NCBI GenBank assembly: GCA_013397935.1
Contig: VZRN01004506.1
Span: 1,459,446-1,523,445 of the forward strand
Direction: 5' to 3'
Origin: Dasyornis broadbenti
Lineage: Eukaryota; Chordata; Aves; Passeriformes; Dasyornithidae
Length of the DNA: 64,000 nucleotides
The position numbers and the translations under genes were made by a program. Of this stretch, positions 51,401 to 64,000 are shown piece after piece (positions within the stretch are counted from its first letter, which is position 1; every line of letters begins with the position of its first letter). The notes below the pieces were generated by a model that was not told the origin of the DNA, did not search any database, and saw nothing but the letters and a program-made list of their open reading frames with translations.

Positions 51401-54400
51401 ACAGCTAATATAAGCAGCGTAAACCACAAAGTGATATAAGACCTTGCAGACAACAGGAATTTCGTATGGAAAGTTAGAGCCTTCTGGCAAAGTTGGTCTT
51501 AGGCTACTTGAATATTTTAAAATACAACAAGAGAAGTAGAAAGAGAAGTAAATTTCTCCAGGCAAGAAATAAATTGGATGAGACTAATTCTCCCTTCCAA
51601 CTCAGCATCTTTTGTCCTCCTGTAGCCACGAGAAGATATCTAGGGAAGCATAAAGTATTTCCCCCAATGCATCCACAATTTCCAATTAGGTGGGAAACAG
51701 GATCTTCCTGACCAGAATACAATCAGTGCAGAGTCTTTCTTTTTCTTGATCACCTTTCAAACCGATTTTAAGCATCCATAGTGTCCCTGGCCAGAATATT
51801 CCTTTGTGTGAAGCTGCTCCATTTGGATGGTTTTGAGCCTGCCACTGGCCAGGTGCATTTAAAGCCCTAATTCTTATATTAGAAGAGACAACAAACAATC
51901 TCTGCCTCTTTTGCTCCCTCATCCATCACATTTGCCAGTTTATAGGCCTTTACCCTTCTGTTTCCTGAATCATCTGCACAGCTACATACATTTGATCGTC
52001 CTTCATACAACAAAATGACTCCTTATTGCCCTTCCCTCTTCCTCTTCCACATCTGCTTTAACAGACACAACAGATCAAAACATCCATCAACATTAAAAAT
52101 CTAATTATACAGATGCAGATACAAAGTACAAATATGACATCAAGATTTTTATTTTTCTGAATAGCACTCAGTAAGTAAGAAAGTGCTGGCTGTTGTCATC
52201 TGTGCCCAATATTCAATGTTTTCATATCGGTATTACAGACAAGCTTTCAAAAAAAAATTTCTAAGGGAAGGGAAGATAAGTATCCTTCTGGAAAAGCTCT
52301 GCTAAGAGAAGATACTAAATGTATTGCCCAGGTTCACACAGTGAGAGAGCAAAGGAAGAGGTTGCCTTGAAAAGAGAAACAAGCAAACAAATGGAGCCTC
52401 CAAAGGGGAGAATAAGAAATTTTAATTTAGTGCCATAAAACTTTCCGAGAACATCAATGATGAGGGAAGGACAATTACTCAAAGATTAACAACTGCTTTC
52501 ATTCCAGAGGTGAAATGGAATCAGGGATAGCAGAGGAGCTAACAGGATAACAAATAAAGAATGGATTGTAGAAAAGCTTTGGTGTGTTTGAGGGCACAAG
52601 AACTAGTGTCAAAAAATGGAATATGAGACTCCAAAAATTTAAGAAATATGTGTGTGCAGGTGTGTTTCCTTCTCTTTCTCCAAACATATTTAGCTTCAAT
52701 AAAGATGTGGGGTCCGAGGATAGTGGGGTGACCTTGAGAGTAACAAACCGTTCAGCAGACAGCAACATCATATCATGAGATTTCAATTAGGGGAGGTTTT
52801 GATGTATTCTAAAAGCAAGATGAAGAAAGAGGCAGGTTTTAGACATATCGGATCAAAACCTCCTCAAACAGTTCTGCATTCCTGAGCATCAGCCCTCACA
52901 TCACCCTTGCGGTCACGCAGGACCATCATCTTAACAAGAAAAACCTTGAAAAAGTAGTGCTAAAAGCATTTGAATGGGCTCCAGGGAGTCAGTACAACAA
53001 TTCTTAGAGAAAGCAGATCAAGCAAAAAAAACAAGATTATTACAGATTCCCTAAACAGAAATTAAACTTTAGCAGAATACCTCACAACCCTGAAAAAATA
53101 ATGATCTCCAAAACAGGCATCTTTTCACCCAAGGGCCAGTTTAGATCTTCGTCTGTTTCCAAGAGAGATATGCACATTTTCCATCGCTGACACTGAGATC
53201 AGTCTTGGGTTCCAAGTGTTGGTCCAGAAGCCATTATACCAAAGGACAAAAGCTGTCGCACAAAAATTACACCGGAATGCACATTCTGAGGGCCAAATTT
53301 AACATCATGTATTTGGACAAAGTATTCTGGGATATATTTCCAAGTTACCGGAAGAGAAATACATTTTTGAAAGGATAGAAAACAAATACCAAATGCAGAT
53401 TTTCTGGTACAAATATTTGTGGAAAAAACTCCAAGAGTTCGTGAAGTTCAGCTTATTGAAATTTCAGCTGCTGATCTAAAATTTAAAAAAAAAAAAAAAA
53501 TATTTTATTTTAAATTTTTTAGAAAGAAAAGTGGATGAAAGAAAGTGGACATAGCATTTCAGCTGATGTTTTTACTGAAAAAGCCAGTGTTTGGGGAATG
53601 ACTTACAGAAGTGCAAAGCAGGACACACAAGCCATGGGCAGAGATCTTCCTCCACAAGAACAAGTCGAATACTAATACGGAGGAGAACTGTGGGAACACA
53701 CTGAAGTGAAAAATTAACAATCCCTGGCACCTGGCATTTACAAGCTCTATTAATACGGAAATTTTGAAGTGCATCATGTCCCTTTAAATCAGACATGCAA
53801 TTTTATATAAACTTCAGCATAGAACTTAAATCTACCACGGATCAAGTTACATAAACTGTGTAACAGATGCTTTGTACTCGTTTTTTCATTCTTTAAGGTT
53901 TTACTCATTCCTAATCAAATGTTTATATGACTAAAATTTGGGTTAACTTGAAATTAGGTGTTTTATTTGAATTTTTGAAAGCATGCAATGCCCATAGTTG
54001 TCCTGGCACTATTTAAAAAACTGGAGTCATTAAAATATTTTCCAGTCCAATTGGGAAGAGAGCAAAGTTGATTGTGTTGTATAGCAACATTTTTTCTACT
54101 GGAGGTCCTGTGGTATCTGGCAATCAAAATTCCCTGTTTTCTCATGCCACAGAGGAAACAATATTGAACCTTCAGGTGGGATTATAAAATATAAATCAAT
54201 ATATGACAATAACAGATCATAAGAAAATAAAATCATCAAGACTATATCATGGAATATATAATGCACTTGTATTTCTTTTCTGCAAGGAAAGTAATTAAAT
54301 GGAATAAGAGGAATTCAATAGATTTCATAGTTTTAAAAAGTGAAAGCAAGGAAGTTTGCTAACATGAGCATTCTTAACCAGAATTTAAAGGAAATATATC

Positions 54401-57400
54401 AAATTATTATAGCATAGATTGCAAAAAGGAACCTTTTCTAAGTCACCCTATCTCGAAACATTAGAGGACAGTGTACTTTGATAAATTCAAAACTTCCAAA
54501 CTAGTGTTTCCAAGAAGCTTTTTGATAGCCATTTGTAACTGACGGTGTAAGAAACCTTCTTTCAAGTGTCAATCGTCACCTCAGGAACTCAGGACAAAAC
54601 GCCTTTCAAGAGGCATACATTGGCTGAGTGTCACTTAAACGACAAGAGGGCACCAGAGAAACAGAAGAGATTGTGTAGTGGTGACGTTCTGCCTTCCACC
54701 GTGGCTCTAAAGCTCATTGAGGCCATGGCACCCGCAGCCAAGGGGCCCACACAGTAAGAGGGTGTCGAAACCATCTAAATTAAACATCTCCCATATATGC
54801 TTGGCTCTCAGCTTCAGGGACCTGGGCTAGTTGGCCCAGCCTCTATTATTCTCAGCTGTTTTCTCGAGAAGAAGAATAATCAAGCAACAATTTATTCTTA
54901 ATATTAGAAATATGCCAAATTTCGGAGGAAGGAGTGCCCAAACACGGGAGAAGAATCTGTGCATGTGTCTGTCAGGATAGCTGTTCGTCCACTTTCCGTG
55001 CTCCAGACTAATTGAGTCTGTACCCCAGCTTTAAGCCTCCGAACAGTCCTGCTACACTTGCAACTACCCGGACCACACCACTAAGCTCTTCTAGGTGCTG
55101 TTCTCATGACACCGTTGTCTGAAACAAATTTAGTTTAGTTGCAAACAAAAAATTCCAAGAAATTATTCTTTTTAGAGGCAGTTCCCTCTCTGAGTATAAA
55201 TGAAAACCAGTAAAAAAAAGATGATGCTGTAATCATGTAAAAATATCAGTGAGTTATATCTGTCCTGTGCTCTTTCCAAAGATGGTACGGAGGTATTGGA
55301 AATAAACTGATAAATGTATCGCATCATTTCAGCAGATAGAAGACCTTATCCTCCTTGCCAAAGTCAGTAACTATGTATAATTTATAAATCAGTACTCACG
55401 GTATATGCCTGCAATCCCATGAGGGTAGCAAAGAGAAAAACAGAAGCTTTGAAGCTGCGAAGTTCAAATCCAGAGTTTGCCCAAATTTAAAGATAGCTGA
55501 AGCCAGATATTGTTTCAACACAATAGGAAGTTTGGAGCCAGCTGCAAGTTTTGGCTATATAAATGACAATTTCTGAAATTCAAGCATGTCCATGAGCTAA
55601 GCTTTGGTTCAAGCCATGAGCAAGATATGGACTAGCCACACATGTTCAGAAATTAATTTGGGCCCAAAGTCTGGGTCAAAGCTTTCTTGATCCAAAGTGT
55701 GCAAAGACTAACACTAATTTTTGTCTGGTGCAGCTAATCCAAAGAACAAAAAATACACTTTGGATGAACGTGAATATTTCGGTTCTCTTTTGCAAAAGTG
55801 CACAATTGTGGTGTAAAAATTAACAGTGTGGCAGGCTCCACAGCAGCCCTGAGAAAATTGTTCCGATGGTAACTAAAACTGGGCATTTCATTTCTAATCT
55901 AGATTTATCTAGGTATCAACTTGCGGTCATTCGATCTTCTGACAGTTTTCTCAGCTAGACTGGTGGCCCCAGTTTTCAAGTTTTATTCACCTTAGAAGTA
56001 TGCATCAGCATGGACTGAAGCACACATTAAGCTTCTCACAGTCAGGAAAAACACTTTAAACATAAATATAAAGCCCTCATGTTTCCTAACCCCTCCTTGA
56101 TCTTGACATTTGTTTTCTGATCAGCTTTTGACCATCCAACTTGAATTTGTGATGTTGAGGCAGACTAATACTAAAAAGCCACTGCATCAAGACCTTGGGA
56201 TTTCTTTGCTTCTTTGTGTATGGATCATATCAGCTCTTTTGGCCACATGAGTAGTCCAGAAGGTAGCAATCAGGTATTAGCCGTTTTGATTCCCAATTCT
56301 TTATTTACTCTTTCCAAGCTGGAGACGCTTCTCCTGTAATTAGAGCGGTCCCTTTGGCTAGTGGATGTAAGAGGTGTTTGGCCATATTCAGACACAGTTT
56401 GCTGCATCCAGATGACCAGATGATCTAGATTTTCCTTTCTCATTAATCACTCCCCAGACTTCATGCCACTATTACACCACCAGTAAAGCTTTTAAGTTTC
56501 ATTCCAGCAGGTAAAGATGCATAAATGTGAAACACAACGTTAATGCCAATGAACCAAGACTAATACCTTTCACAGATAAGATCCTGTTTATGGCTGTGGA
56601 GGAAGATGGTATTTTCACCAGAATGAGGACAAAAGCATGACCTTAGAAACTTCTTAAAAGCTCCAAAATCCTTAAGCAATATAGGCTGCCAAGTTCTAAG
56701 GTCATAGTCTCTCACTGAGGAGAAGACATGGAACTAGACAGGCACTGAGAATTTTGCAAAGTTCTCCAGTTACTTTGTCAATGTTCCAATTCTCCTTTTC
56801 CAACCCTCCATCCAACATTATGGGTTGAAACCATCTGAAGGAATGAGTTGGAAAAGTCTGAAGGATAACTTGAAACTCTCCTTGCCCTCTGGAAAATTCT
56901 GAAATCCCTTCTATTTAATTACAACACAGCTTGTATAACACTTTGGCTGCCTTTCCTCCTCTGCTTTGTTTTGTTTGCGTTACTAAGAATATTTGCATGA
57001 AAACAGGATATTTGTTTATTAAGAGCTCATCATCTCCTGCTGTGTATTCTCCGGTTTAAGTCATATTCCTTAACATTTATTAGCAAAAGGAGACCATAAA
57101 TCCTGTTTCCTGTAAAAGTGCCTAATAATAAAATGAGCAAAGAAACTGAAGTGGAGAGACTCAGGAAGAAAGAAAGACTAAGTGAGAAGGAGAGATTACA
57201 CGATAGATGGTGTAAGTTGTGTTTTCCAGGGGAAATGGCCTAAAATGTTCCCCACGACTTGTGAACTTTTCTTTAGCACTTCTTATCCACCTTTCCATTT
57301 CCAAGCAGGCATTTCTCAAACTGGGCAGACACACATAAAAATTCTGTGTCACCATCACAAGACAAGTCAATAAGTCCCCCTTGTCCCTTTTACGTCTCTT

Positions 57401-60400
57401 GATTTTCGCAACAAAGAATGCCAACCTACAGGAGGAATATGCCACGTGGGAAAGGATTCACTCAGCTGGCACCATGGATAGATATGCAACGTGGATACGG
57501 AACAGCAGAAGAAAAGATCTAAGTGCCTGCCAAGAAAGGACTCAGCAAACCTCAAGTGCAATCTTAGGTTTAGCTTCATACTGTCTTCTCATTTATCATT
57601 TTCCTTCAAAATATGGTTTGCATTTCCAAGATGTACTAGATTGATAGATTCCCACATGACTGAACATGTTTACAGTTTTGCAGGCTTTTTTTAGCTCTAA
57701 AATCTGCAAAGATCTACAAGCAGTTGGCTAGAGAAAATGAGCAAGGAACTATTCTGAAGTGCTAAGCATTAGTCCAAAGCATGAACATACACAACACACG
57801 CCCAAAGGATTTCTACCTCCCCTTGGCAGGATAAAAATGGAGACTACATAGAGTCATTAACCATTTTCAGGGCTGTATATTTATACTATGTGGGGATGTT
57901 TTTCTTCTAAACAAGCATCTAATAAGGAATAAGAAAAGGAATAGGAATAAGGAAAAGATGTAAGGAAAGGACTGGGAATGATTCCACAGCATACAGTGCA
58001 ACCTGTACACAATCTTCTCTTCAGAGTTGTTATGCAAACAAAAATCTAAAAATAGGATAAATGTTGCCTTTTCAAAATTGGGTGATTAGCTTCGTAGGGT
58101 GTTAAAATACATCTATCTAGGCTGGTCCCAGCTGGTATAAAGGCAAGGACCCATTTACTTAATAGAAGTACTTTGAAAGCTGTCTAAGAATGAATTATTT
58201 CTATTGGTTTCACAAGAAACTGGCATGTCCATTGTATCCTTTCTCTTTCCTCTGTCTTTCTTGAAACATTGCTTTGCTTTGCCTAAAGCTAAATTCAAGC
58301 TCGTCTGTCATTCTAGACCCAAACCACATATTTTCATTGATGTAGGGATGAATTCTGCAGTTACATCAAATTTCTCCTCAATATATGAAAGTTTCACATA
58401 CACAATGCGAATCCTGAAATTCTGCCATTTGAAGCTCTCACTGGTGCAGGGAGCTTGACAAGAGAAAACAAGAAACCTGACGGTTCCCTATCAGCCCAAA
58501 TATATCAGTAACATTCATGGCGCCTGTTTCTATGTGACATTTCTTAGTTTTTCAGGTCTATCCACACTGCTGTGATGGACCAAATCCCAGGTTAAGGTAC
58601 TGTCTCTCACAATATCCAGTACTAAACACAAAACAAGTCGTGTTAGACAAATATGAATAAATCCACTGCACAGAAAAGTCAATAAGAAGATAACAAAGAA
58701 CAGGCTAAGTGCCTGTCGAACACCTGAAATATCTATATGTACTGTTACAGCTGTATATACATTAATGCATACTAAGAGACATCCATAAGGACCATACATA
58801 AAACTACAATCCACGGTCCAGATCTTTGGTTCTGTGGTACCCACTATTCAGCATCACACCCGTTTCTTTTGTCATGTTCAGTTAATCAAAAGTTCTTGCT
58901 GTGACACAAAGCTCTTGCCTGGGACAGCTGATCTCCCACACAGGGACGCAGCACCTGGGATGAACTCCCTTTAAGAAACCCAAAGAAATGGACACAGAAG
59001 CGGTTGCAGGGAATTCCAGGAGCCACCCCAGTAGAGACAGCTGGGTCAAGACCGTGCTCTAACATTACAGCTTAAAAAGCTTGCATAAAGCAACTAGGGA
59101 TGCCTTCTCTTTTTCCGTTTGCTTCCTTCAGAAGGGCTGAGGACAAGACCTCTACTGACAGTTTCTTACCTTTAGTGGTCTTTCCATTCTCACTAGGACA
59201 TAGAGAGAGAGGTGCAGGCTAAAACATGGATTGCTTAAATTTTAATCAGAGACTTGACTACAAGCCAAACCATCCCAGAATTGGTAAGGAATCAAAAGGT
59301 CTTAAATCATGTTTCAGACACCGACTATAAATCATTTGGACTTTACATTTATAATAAACTAGATGCTTTATATTTTCATGTATAAAACTCCATCAGTAAC
59401 AACTCAAGCCAAATGCTCGCTAAAACCAAATTATTCCCATGACTTCAAGTGCATATTCTTTAAATGTAGTTGAACAGAATTTGAACAGAAGAAGTCATAG
59501 CACTATTCCAAAATTGTAACTGGCAAATTTTAGAAGTAAAAACCCAACTTGTTAGTCTCAGGTACCTGCTTTGAGACTCCTAATTCCATATTTATAGTAC
59601 TAAAATACAATGAACTGAGTTTCAGAAGCAACAAGACTCTACAAATTCCTCTGAAGATACAGATCTAAAGAGCTCGAATAATCATCATTTAGGATAATCT
59701 CAGCTTTAGAGCTCTTGCTATTTTCCATTGTAAGGATATGAAGTTTTAACTATTACGTCTGATGCATCTTGTTGGGAATTTGGGACCTGCATGACTTATG
59801 TTAAATAATATTTGTATATTCCATGTTTTTGTTGGACTCACCTACACATCTGCCTTGGGCCAGAATAAAGAGAAATTAAAAAAATGCTTAAAGAGATCCC
59901 AGTTCTCAAGCTATTTTATTTTACAATCCTGAATATTTTCTCATTGCCTGACTGCAGCAAAAGAAGGCCAACAGGGCTCATGGAGGCATGGAAATAAGTA
60001 CCGTATTTTATTTCAGAAAGAATAACAACCATCATAACCAGAGAAAAGAGATTCCTTTGCATTGTGACATGAGTGGCAGTGATTACATCTGTGACACAGG
60101 CCAAGACGGAAGGACACACATTTTTGTCTTGGTGCTCACCCACGGTCTCTGAATCAGCATCTTCAGTATTTTAAGACCAGACCTTACAGCAGGATCTGCC
60201 TGTGCACACTCCCATTCCTGTGTGGCATCTCATGAAGTTCAATGGGGACTGTGCATGGTTCCAATATTTAGAAACACTGTTCCAGTGTCTAGAGTGTTTT
60301 CCTCTTGAACAATATCTGATCTAGGTGTACATATATGTCTTGGATCAGAGTCCACCAAAAAATATCACTTAAATATTTACTGGAGAACAGAGTGACTTTG

Positions 60401-60769
60401 ATTTTATATTTTTCTACAAATTTCATTCTTGTGTCTTGCAAACCAGAAGCAAAATAGAGATAGATAAAGCTGAAGAATTTTCCTTAAGACTGATTTTCCT
60501 CTTTGAGACGGCTTCAAGCTTCTTAATCTTCCAAAATCACGTTAGAAAAGAAGGCAATACAGATCCCAAACTCTGAGTAGAAATAGTCAATCTCAAAGTT
60601 GATACTAGAGCTCTAAAAGCAACTGTTACTAAGGATAAACACATACAACCAACAGAAAGATTTCTCAAGGTAAAAATTTGCTAGTCCACACACTGAGCGC
60701 TTGAGGGGCAGAACTATGTGTCTTACTGACTTTTTTGCTTGGCTGGTTATTTGTTAAACTTTGGACCAG
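48440..60769. other. Gene-free single-copy stretch
   Basis: About 12 kb with no recognisable transposon end, RNA gene or exon. Low-complexity A-rich DNA lies at 50433-50516, a poly-A/AT stretch at 53485-53520, and a purine-rich GGAATAAG-like run at 57922-57972. ORFs are 111 codons or fewer and lack domains. If 48305-48439 and 60770-60910 are both exons of one transcript, this would be its intron, but their reading phases do not join directly. Confidence 0.6.
50433..50516. repeat. A-rich low-complexity tract
   Basis: Runs of A with interspersed C (ACAAAACAAAAC, AACAAACAAAC, AACCCAAAAAAAC). The lysine/asparagine-rich C-terminus of the ORF at 50326-50511 comes from this tract. Confidence 0.85.
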
Positions 60770-60910
60770 TCAGGTCCCATGGCCTGAAAGCCCTACAGCA
60801 GCTGGAGTGCATTAACTGCAATGCTGGAGTGGAGCTTCCAGCACAGTTTCATCGGAAAGGAATCTCGTTGACCTGCTCCAAGACCTTTCGCCAACACATA
60901 TCAAAACAAG
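60770..60910 (+). other. Candidate internal exon (phase 1-1), unidentified
   Basis: The 3' boundary is excellent: AAACAAG then GTAAGTGTGG at 60911, a near-perfect 5' splice site. The 5' boundary is weaker: a pyrimidine-containing stretch (GACTTTTTTGCTTGGCTGG) sits about 20-40 bases before GGACCAG ending at 60769. The 141 bases stay open in one frame, in which a codon is split after its first base at both ends. The peptide includes LECINCNAGVELPAQF, with CxxC, and a later cysteine in SLTCSKTF. Symmetrical phase-1 exons are common in extracellular protein modules, but I do not recognise this one. A non-coding RNA exon, or chance, is equally possible. Confidence 0.25.
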
Positions 60911-61739
60911 GTAAGTGTGGACAACCGGTAGATTGTCTTGAAAAGTCCTGAGCTGGACTAGAACACGCAGGTAGAAATTCCCTGTGCGTGTGCCTTGCAA
61001 CGTGGAGACTGGCAGAGATCACTGACCCACAGTGTTTCACAGGGACAATGCCACCAGTGATACGGCCTACCTGTTGAAGAAAGCTAATAAATCATATTAC
61101 TAGAAAATTAAGATAACATTATTCCTTCCCTATAATGCAGTGTTCCCATATACCAATTTTTCTGGCTTCACCAAGCCTGCTGTGTGCATGTATATGGAAA
61201 TTAGAGATAGCCAAGCAACTACCAAAAAAAAAAAAAAATAAACTGGTCAGTTCCATAATCCTTCTGTTAAGTTATGATCAGATTATGGAAAAGTCTGAGA
61301 AATCTTAGTCTAAATGTTTCCTTTTCTGTTTCCTTTCACTCATCCTTGCAAACCACACAGGTTAGCTCCAGTGTCATGGCAGGAGACAATACATTCACCA
61401 CAATTTACTTAGCCTACTCACGAAAACAACCCTAATAAAAAAAAATCTTCATATTCAAGCAATCTACGTAATGAAGTAGATTGTCTCCCTGTAGGTGTTA
61501 GTGTGTAAAACCAAAGGTAACAATGAACTTTTTTAAAATTAAAGGTAAACTGAAAACATCTACATACACCCTTTTCTGTAAAATCTAAACATCTGCTCAA
61601 GATCCTGATGCAGTAACACAATATGTCTGCAGCTTTTGTAGTTGTGAATAAATGCATCTTAAAACACAATACTGCAAAACCCATTCCTCCTCCATTTGCC
61701 TGCCAAATTCAGAGTTCAAAAATCTCTGACCTGGGCCCT

Positions 61740-62110
61740 CTAATCAGTTTCTGGCCCTCTTGCCTCCCTTGGGAGCTGCAAAGGTGGAGGGAGCTGGCTG
61801 CGGCCAGCACTGCTCCCTGCTCTCGCGGGAGCGTCCTCACTGGCACACGTGTACCAGATCCAGAAACACGTTGTGCTTCCCGCTGTCAGCCCCGACAAAG
61901 GAAGAGGTGTTGGAGGAAATGGAAGACACAGTAGGGCTGTGGCTAAGACAGCAGAGCTCAGGCAGGGGATCCCCTTGCAGGACTGGAATGTACGTGCACA
62001 GCTCGAACCTGCTGTGGATTTTGTTGGGCAGGCGAAAATCACCGGCAGTAATGATGCCAAAATCACCTTATCAAAAGAACACATTCAACCTGTCGTGCTA
62101 TGGTCAAAGA
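61740..62110. other. Small GC/CpG-richer patch
   Basis: Compared with the AT-rich flanks this stretch is clearly GC-richer and has about a dozen CpG dinucleotides, for example in CTCGCGGGAGCG near 61822. Overlapping frames of 102-126 codons on both strands reflect the lower stop-codon density of GC-rich DNA; none has a recognisable domain. It might be a weak promoter-like island, an exon of an unknown transcript or an old insertion. Confidence 0.4.
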
Positions 62111-62237
62111 GATCCCCTAAATATGACATCAAGGGCTTAACGGGTATGAAAGGCTGAACTCTATTTTCAGCATACTTTATTATATCAAAAAGAACAATTA
62201 CAGCAAACAGAGCCTTGACTCCTTGAAATGGAAAAAA

Positions 62238-62266
62238 NNNNNNNNNNNNNNNNNNNNNNNNNNNNN
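62238..62266. other. Assembly gap (29 N)
   Basis: 29 unresolved bases flanked by GAAAAAA on the left and a run of seven G on the right. The change from an A run to a G run suggests sequence failure at a homopolymer or structured site. The ORFs with X residues crossing it are meaningless. Confidence 0.99.
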
Positions 62267-64000
62267 GGGGGGGAAGAAAATAATTGGATTTTATTTGTTT
62301 GTGAGCTGGTCCCAGAAGAAAAACAATTTAACTCACTGTTCTTACAAACAGACAAGGACTGTAGTCTTTGTTGCCTGGGGCTGCGATGCAAGTTCGTGGA
62401 TCTCTCTTGAAACTCTTCTTTAGTTATGTCATGATTGCTTAATTTAGATTTGGCTTAGTCAGTGACATTTCTGTACATTACTTCATGGTTCATAGCTGTG
62501 TACCAGGGAAAATGTATGGCAAGATTCTTTATTTGATATTTAATATCAACACACCTTGTGACTATCACAGTATTAAAGCAGCTGCTCTAACAAGAAACAC
62601 CTTTGAGTTTGGAAGGATTTTTAGCTGAGTCCAATTTGTTTATCCCTGATAAATTATTTCTGATTTGTTACTTAGTTTGGGTTATGGAGTTATCAGCTCT
62701 TCATGAAAGGGCTAAGCCCCCAAACCTGCAATTTTTCAAGGGGGCAGGGGTATTTCATTGTGTTCCACTTCATTCCCTTTTGTTTCATTTTTCTCCTGGT
62801 AGAAGACTCTGCCAAATATTTCAAAGCCCTTCTTGGCAAGTAATAAAATAATTTGGACAGAGTATACTGCAATTAGAATTTTTTGGCAGGTTTCACATTT
62901 TGGATGCCGATGAGAAGAGTATCAGCTTTAGCATACTTGACCAGTTCATTATTTCAGATAATTTCCTGCCACACCGCACCACTGCTACAGATTGTGTTTG
63001 GTTGAAAAACCAGCAAGGAAACACATCCCAATTTCTGTTTTTTCAAGTGCAGATAATGTTAAATAAATTGTTTTTCCTCCCCCATCTGTCATTCACTCTA
63101 ACTTAACTCATAATATCTTATTTCTCTCCTTAATATTGTGTATCAAAAAACTGTTTCCTACTCTCCAGAATATATTATCATGTCACTTATTATTCAAGAA
63201 AAGTTTGTAAAACACACAAAGGGACACATTTCATTGTTGTTATTAGGGGCCAAATTCAATTATTCCCTCTTTTGCTTGGCTTTGACACCACAAAAATTTA
63301 TGTACATTTCAATAAGACAATTTTTGCTTGTTTTTTTGGGGGTGGGGGGCTTTAGATAAGGGTTGTGGCCTTCTGCACTTTTCTGTACTCCAGAAGTCAT
63401 AGGTTTTTATTGGATCCTGCTCTAAATTTGTGTCAGCACTTCTTTTATAAATCCTTCTTTTCATATGGATTATAAACTGTTCATAAAAAAATCCATCCCA
63501 GACTAAAATCCATCCCTATTTTTTAGGGGTGGAGAGCGTTAAGTACCGGACTTGACGATTTGGTATTTCTAGACCCTAGGATTACAAACAAAACACACCT
63601 TGTGGAATTCAGAAACACTTTTTACCACTCAGAGATTTGTTGTCTGTATGCTTTACAGTTGAAGTATCAGGCAAGCTGTTTGCCGGAGTTTTTATTTCCC
63701 CTACACAGCTTTCCCAATAAAAACTTCCAATGAAACCATCAGTGGCAGACCACAACGCAAGACGTGCCACTATGCACGTTTCTCCCCCTGCTAGGGGAAG
63801 TCCTAGTGGTTTGTGTTATTTCTTCCTCACAGAGTTATCACCTTCTGAGAAAAAAAACTCATAAAACTAAATCAGGGTCAGAGAGCACTGAGGCAGAAAA
63901 GGAGTTAAGATCCATGTCTCCATTGTCAAGGAGAGTTGTTTCCCTTAAACTTTCTGTCTACATCGTGATGTTTCACAATAAAATAGAGTTACATTTTTTT
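62267..64000. other. Gene-free single-copy stretch
   Basis: Only short ORFs (82 codons or fewer) and small T-rich and G-rich runs (for example TTTTTTTGGGGGTGGGGGG near 63331-63349). No repeat end, exon or RNA gene is recognised up to the window edge. Confidence 0.65.

Noticed and set aside
55440..55475. tRNA B-box-like AGTTCAAATCC
   Set aside because: No matching A box or cloverleaf upstream and no CCA or poly-T terminator pattern around it.
1..64000. CRISPR arrays, operons, phage or plasmid features
   Set aside because: No regularly spaced repeats, no tightly packed co-directional ORFs, no ribosome-binding-site pattern; the repeat content is that of a vertebrate nuclear genome.

Overview
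The window reads as non-coding nuclear DNA from a bird. Evidence for a bird is a set of CR1 LINE 3' ends in both orientations, each ending in the usual avian 3' terminus (GATCTT..AAGGTC, CCAACC, ATGATTCT), and a solo LTR of an ERVL family that I recognise from neoavian genomes, with an exact 5-bp target-site duplication. The sequence is AT-rich and short ORFs are scattered on both strands. There is no operon layout, no bacterial feature and no ORF above 145 codons. No complete protein gene is supported. The window is best read as a gene-poor intergenic interval or the inside of a very long intron.

Layout. 1-4.8 kb is unremarkable single-copy DNA. 4.8-9.2 kb is the richest repeat block: a 5S rRNA-derived SINE remnant, a short antisense CR1 end, two diverged copies of an unnamed ~200-bp sequence 1.37 kb apart, and the ERVL solo LTR. 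9.2-15 kb has only simple repeats, chiefly a CCTT array carrying an N. 15.0-15.5 kb is a sense CR1 with an internal deletion. 15.5-27.2 kb is single-copy DNA with GT, CT and poly-A tracts, one poly-A holding an N. CR1 fragments follow at 27.2 kb (+), 34.2 kb (-) and 43.4 kb (+, very short). 43.6-47.3 kb holds stretches that look like conserved regulatory DNA but cannot be tested here. Two + strand segments, 48305-48439 and 60770-60910, have good splice-site consensus at one or both ends with one reading frame open throughout; they are the only exon candidates worth testing, and neither matches a protein I know. A small GC/CpG-richer patch lies at 61.74-62.1 kb, just before a 29-base assembly gap at 62238-62266.

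I found no new biological system. The most useful leads are the two exon candidates, the diverged duplicate pair, the 5S-derived SINE, and the three places where the assembly is probably wrong or collapsed (11961, 20828, 62238-62266).
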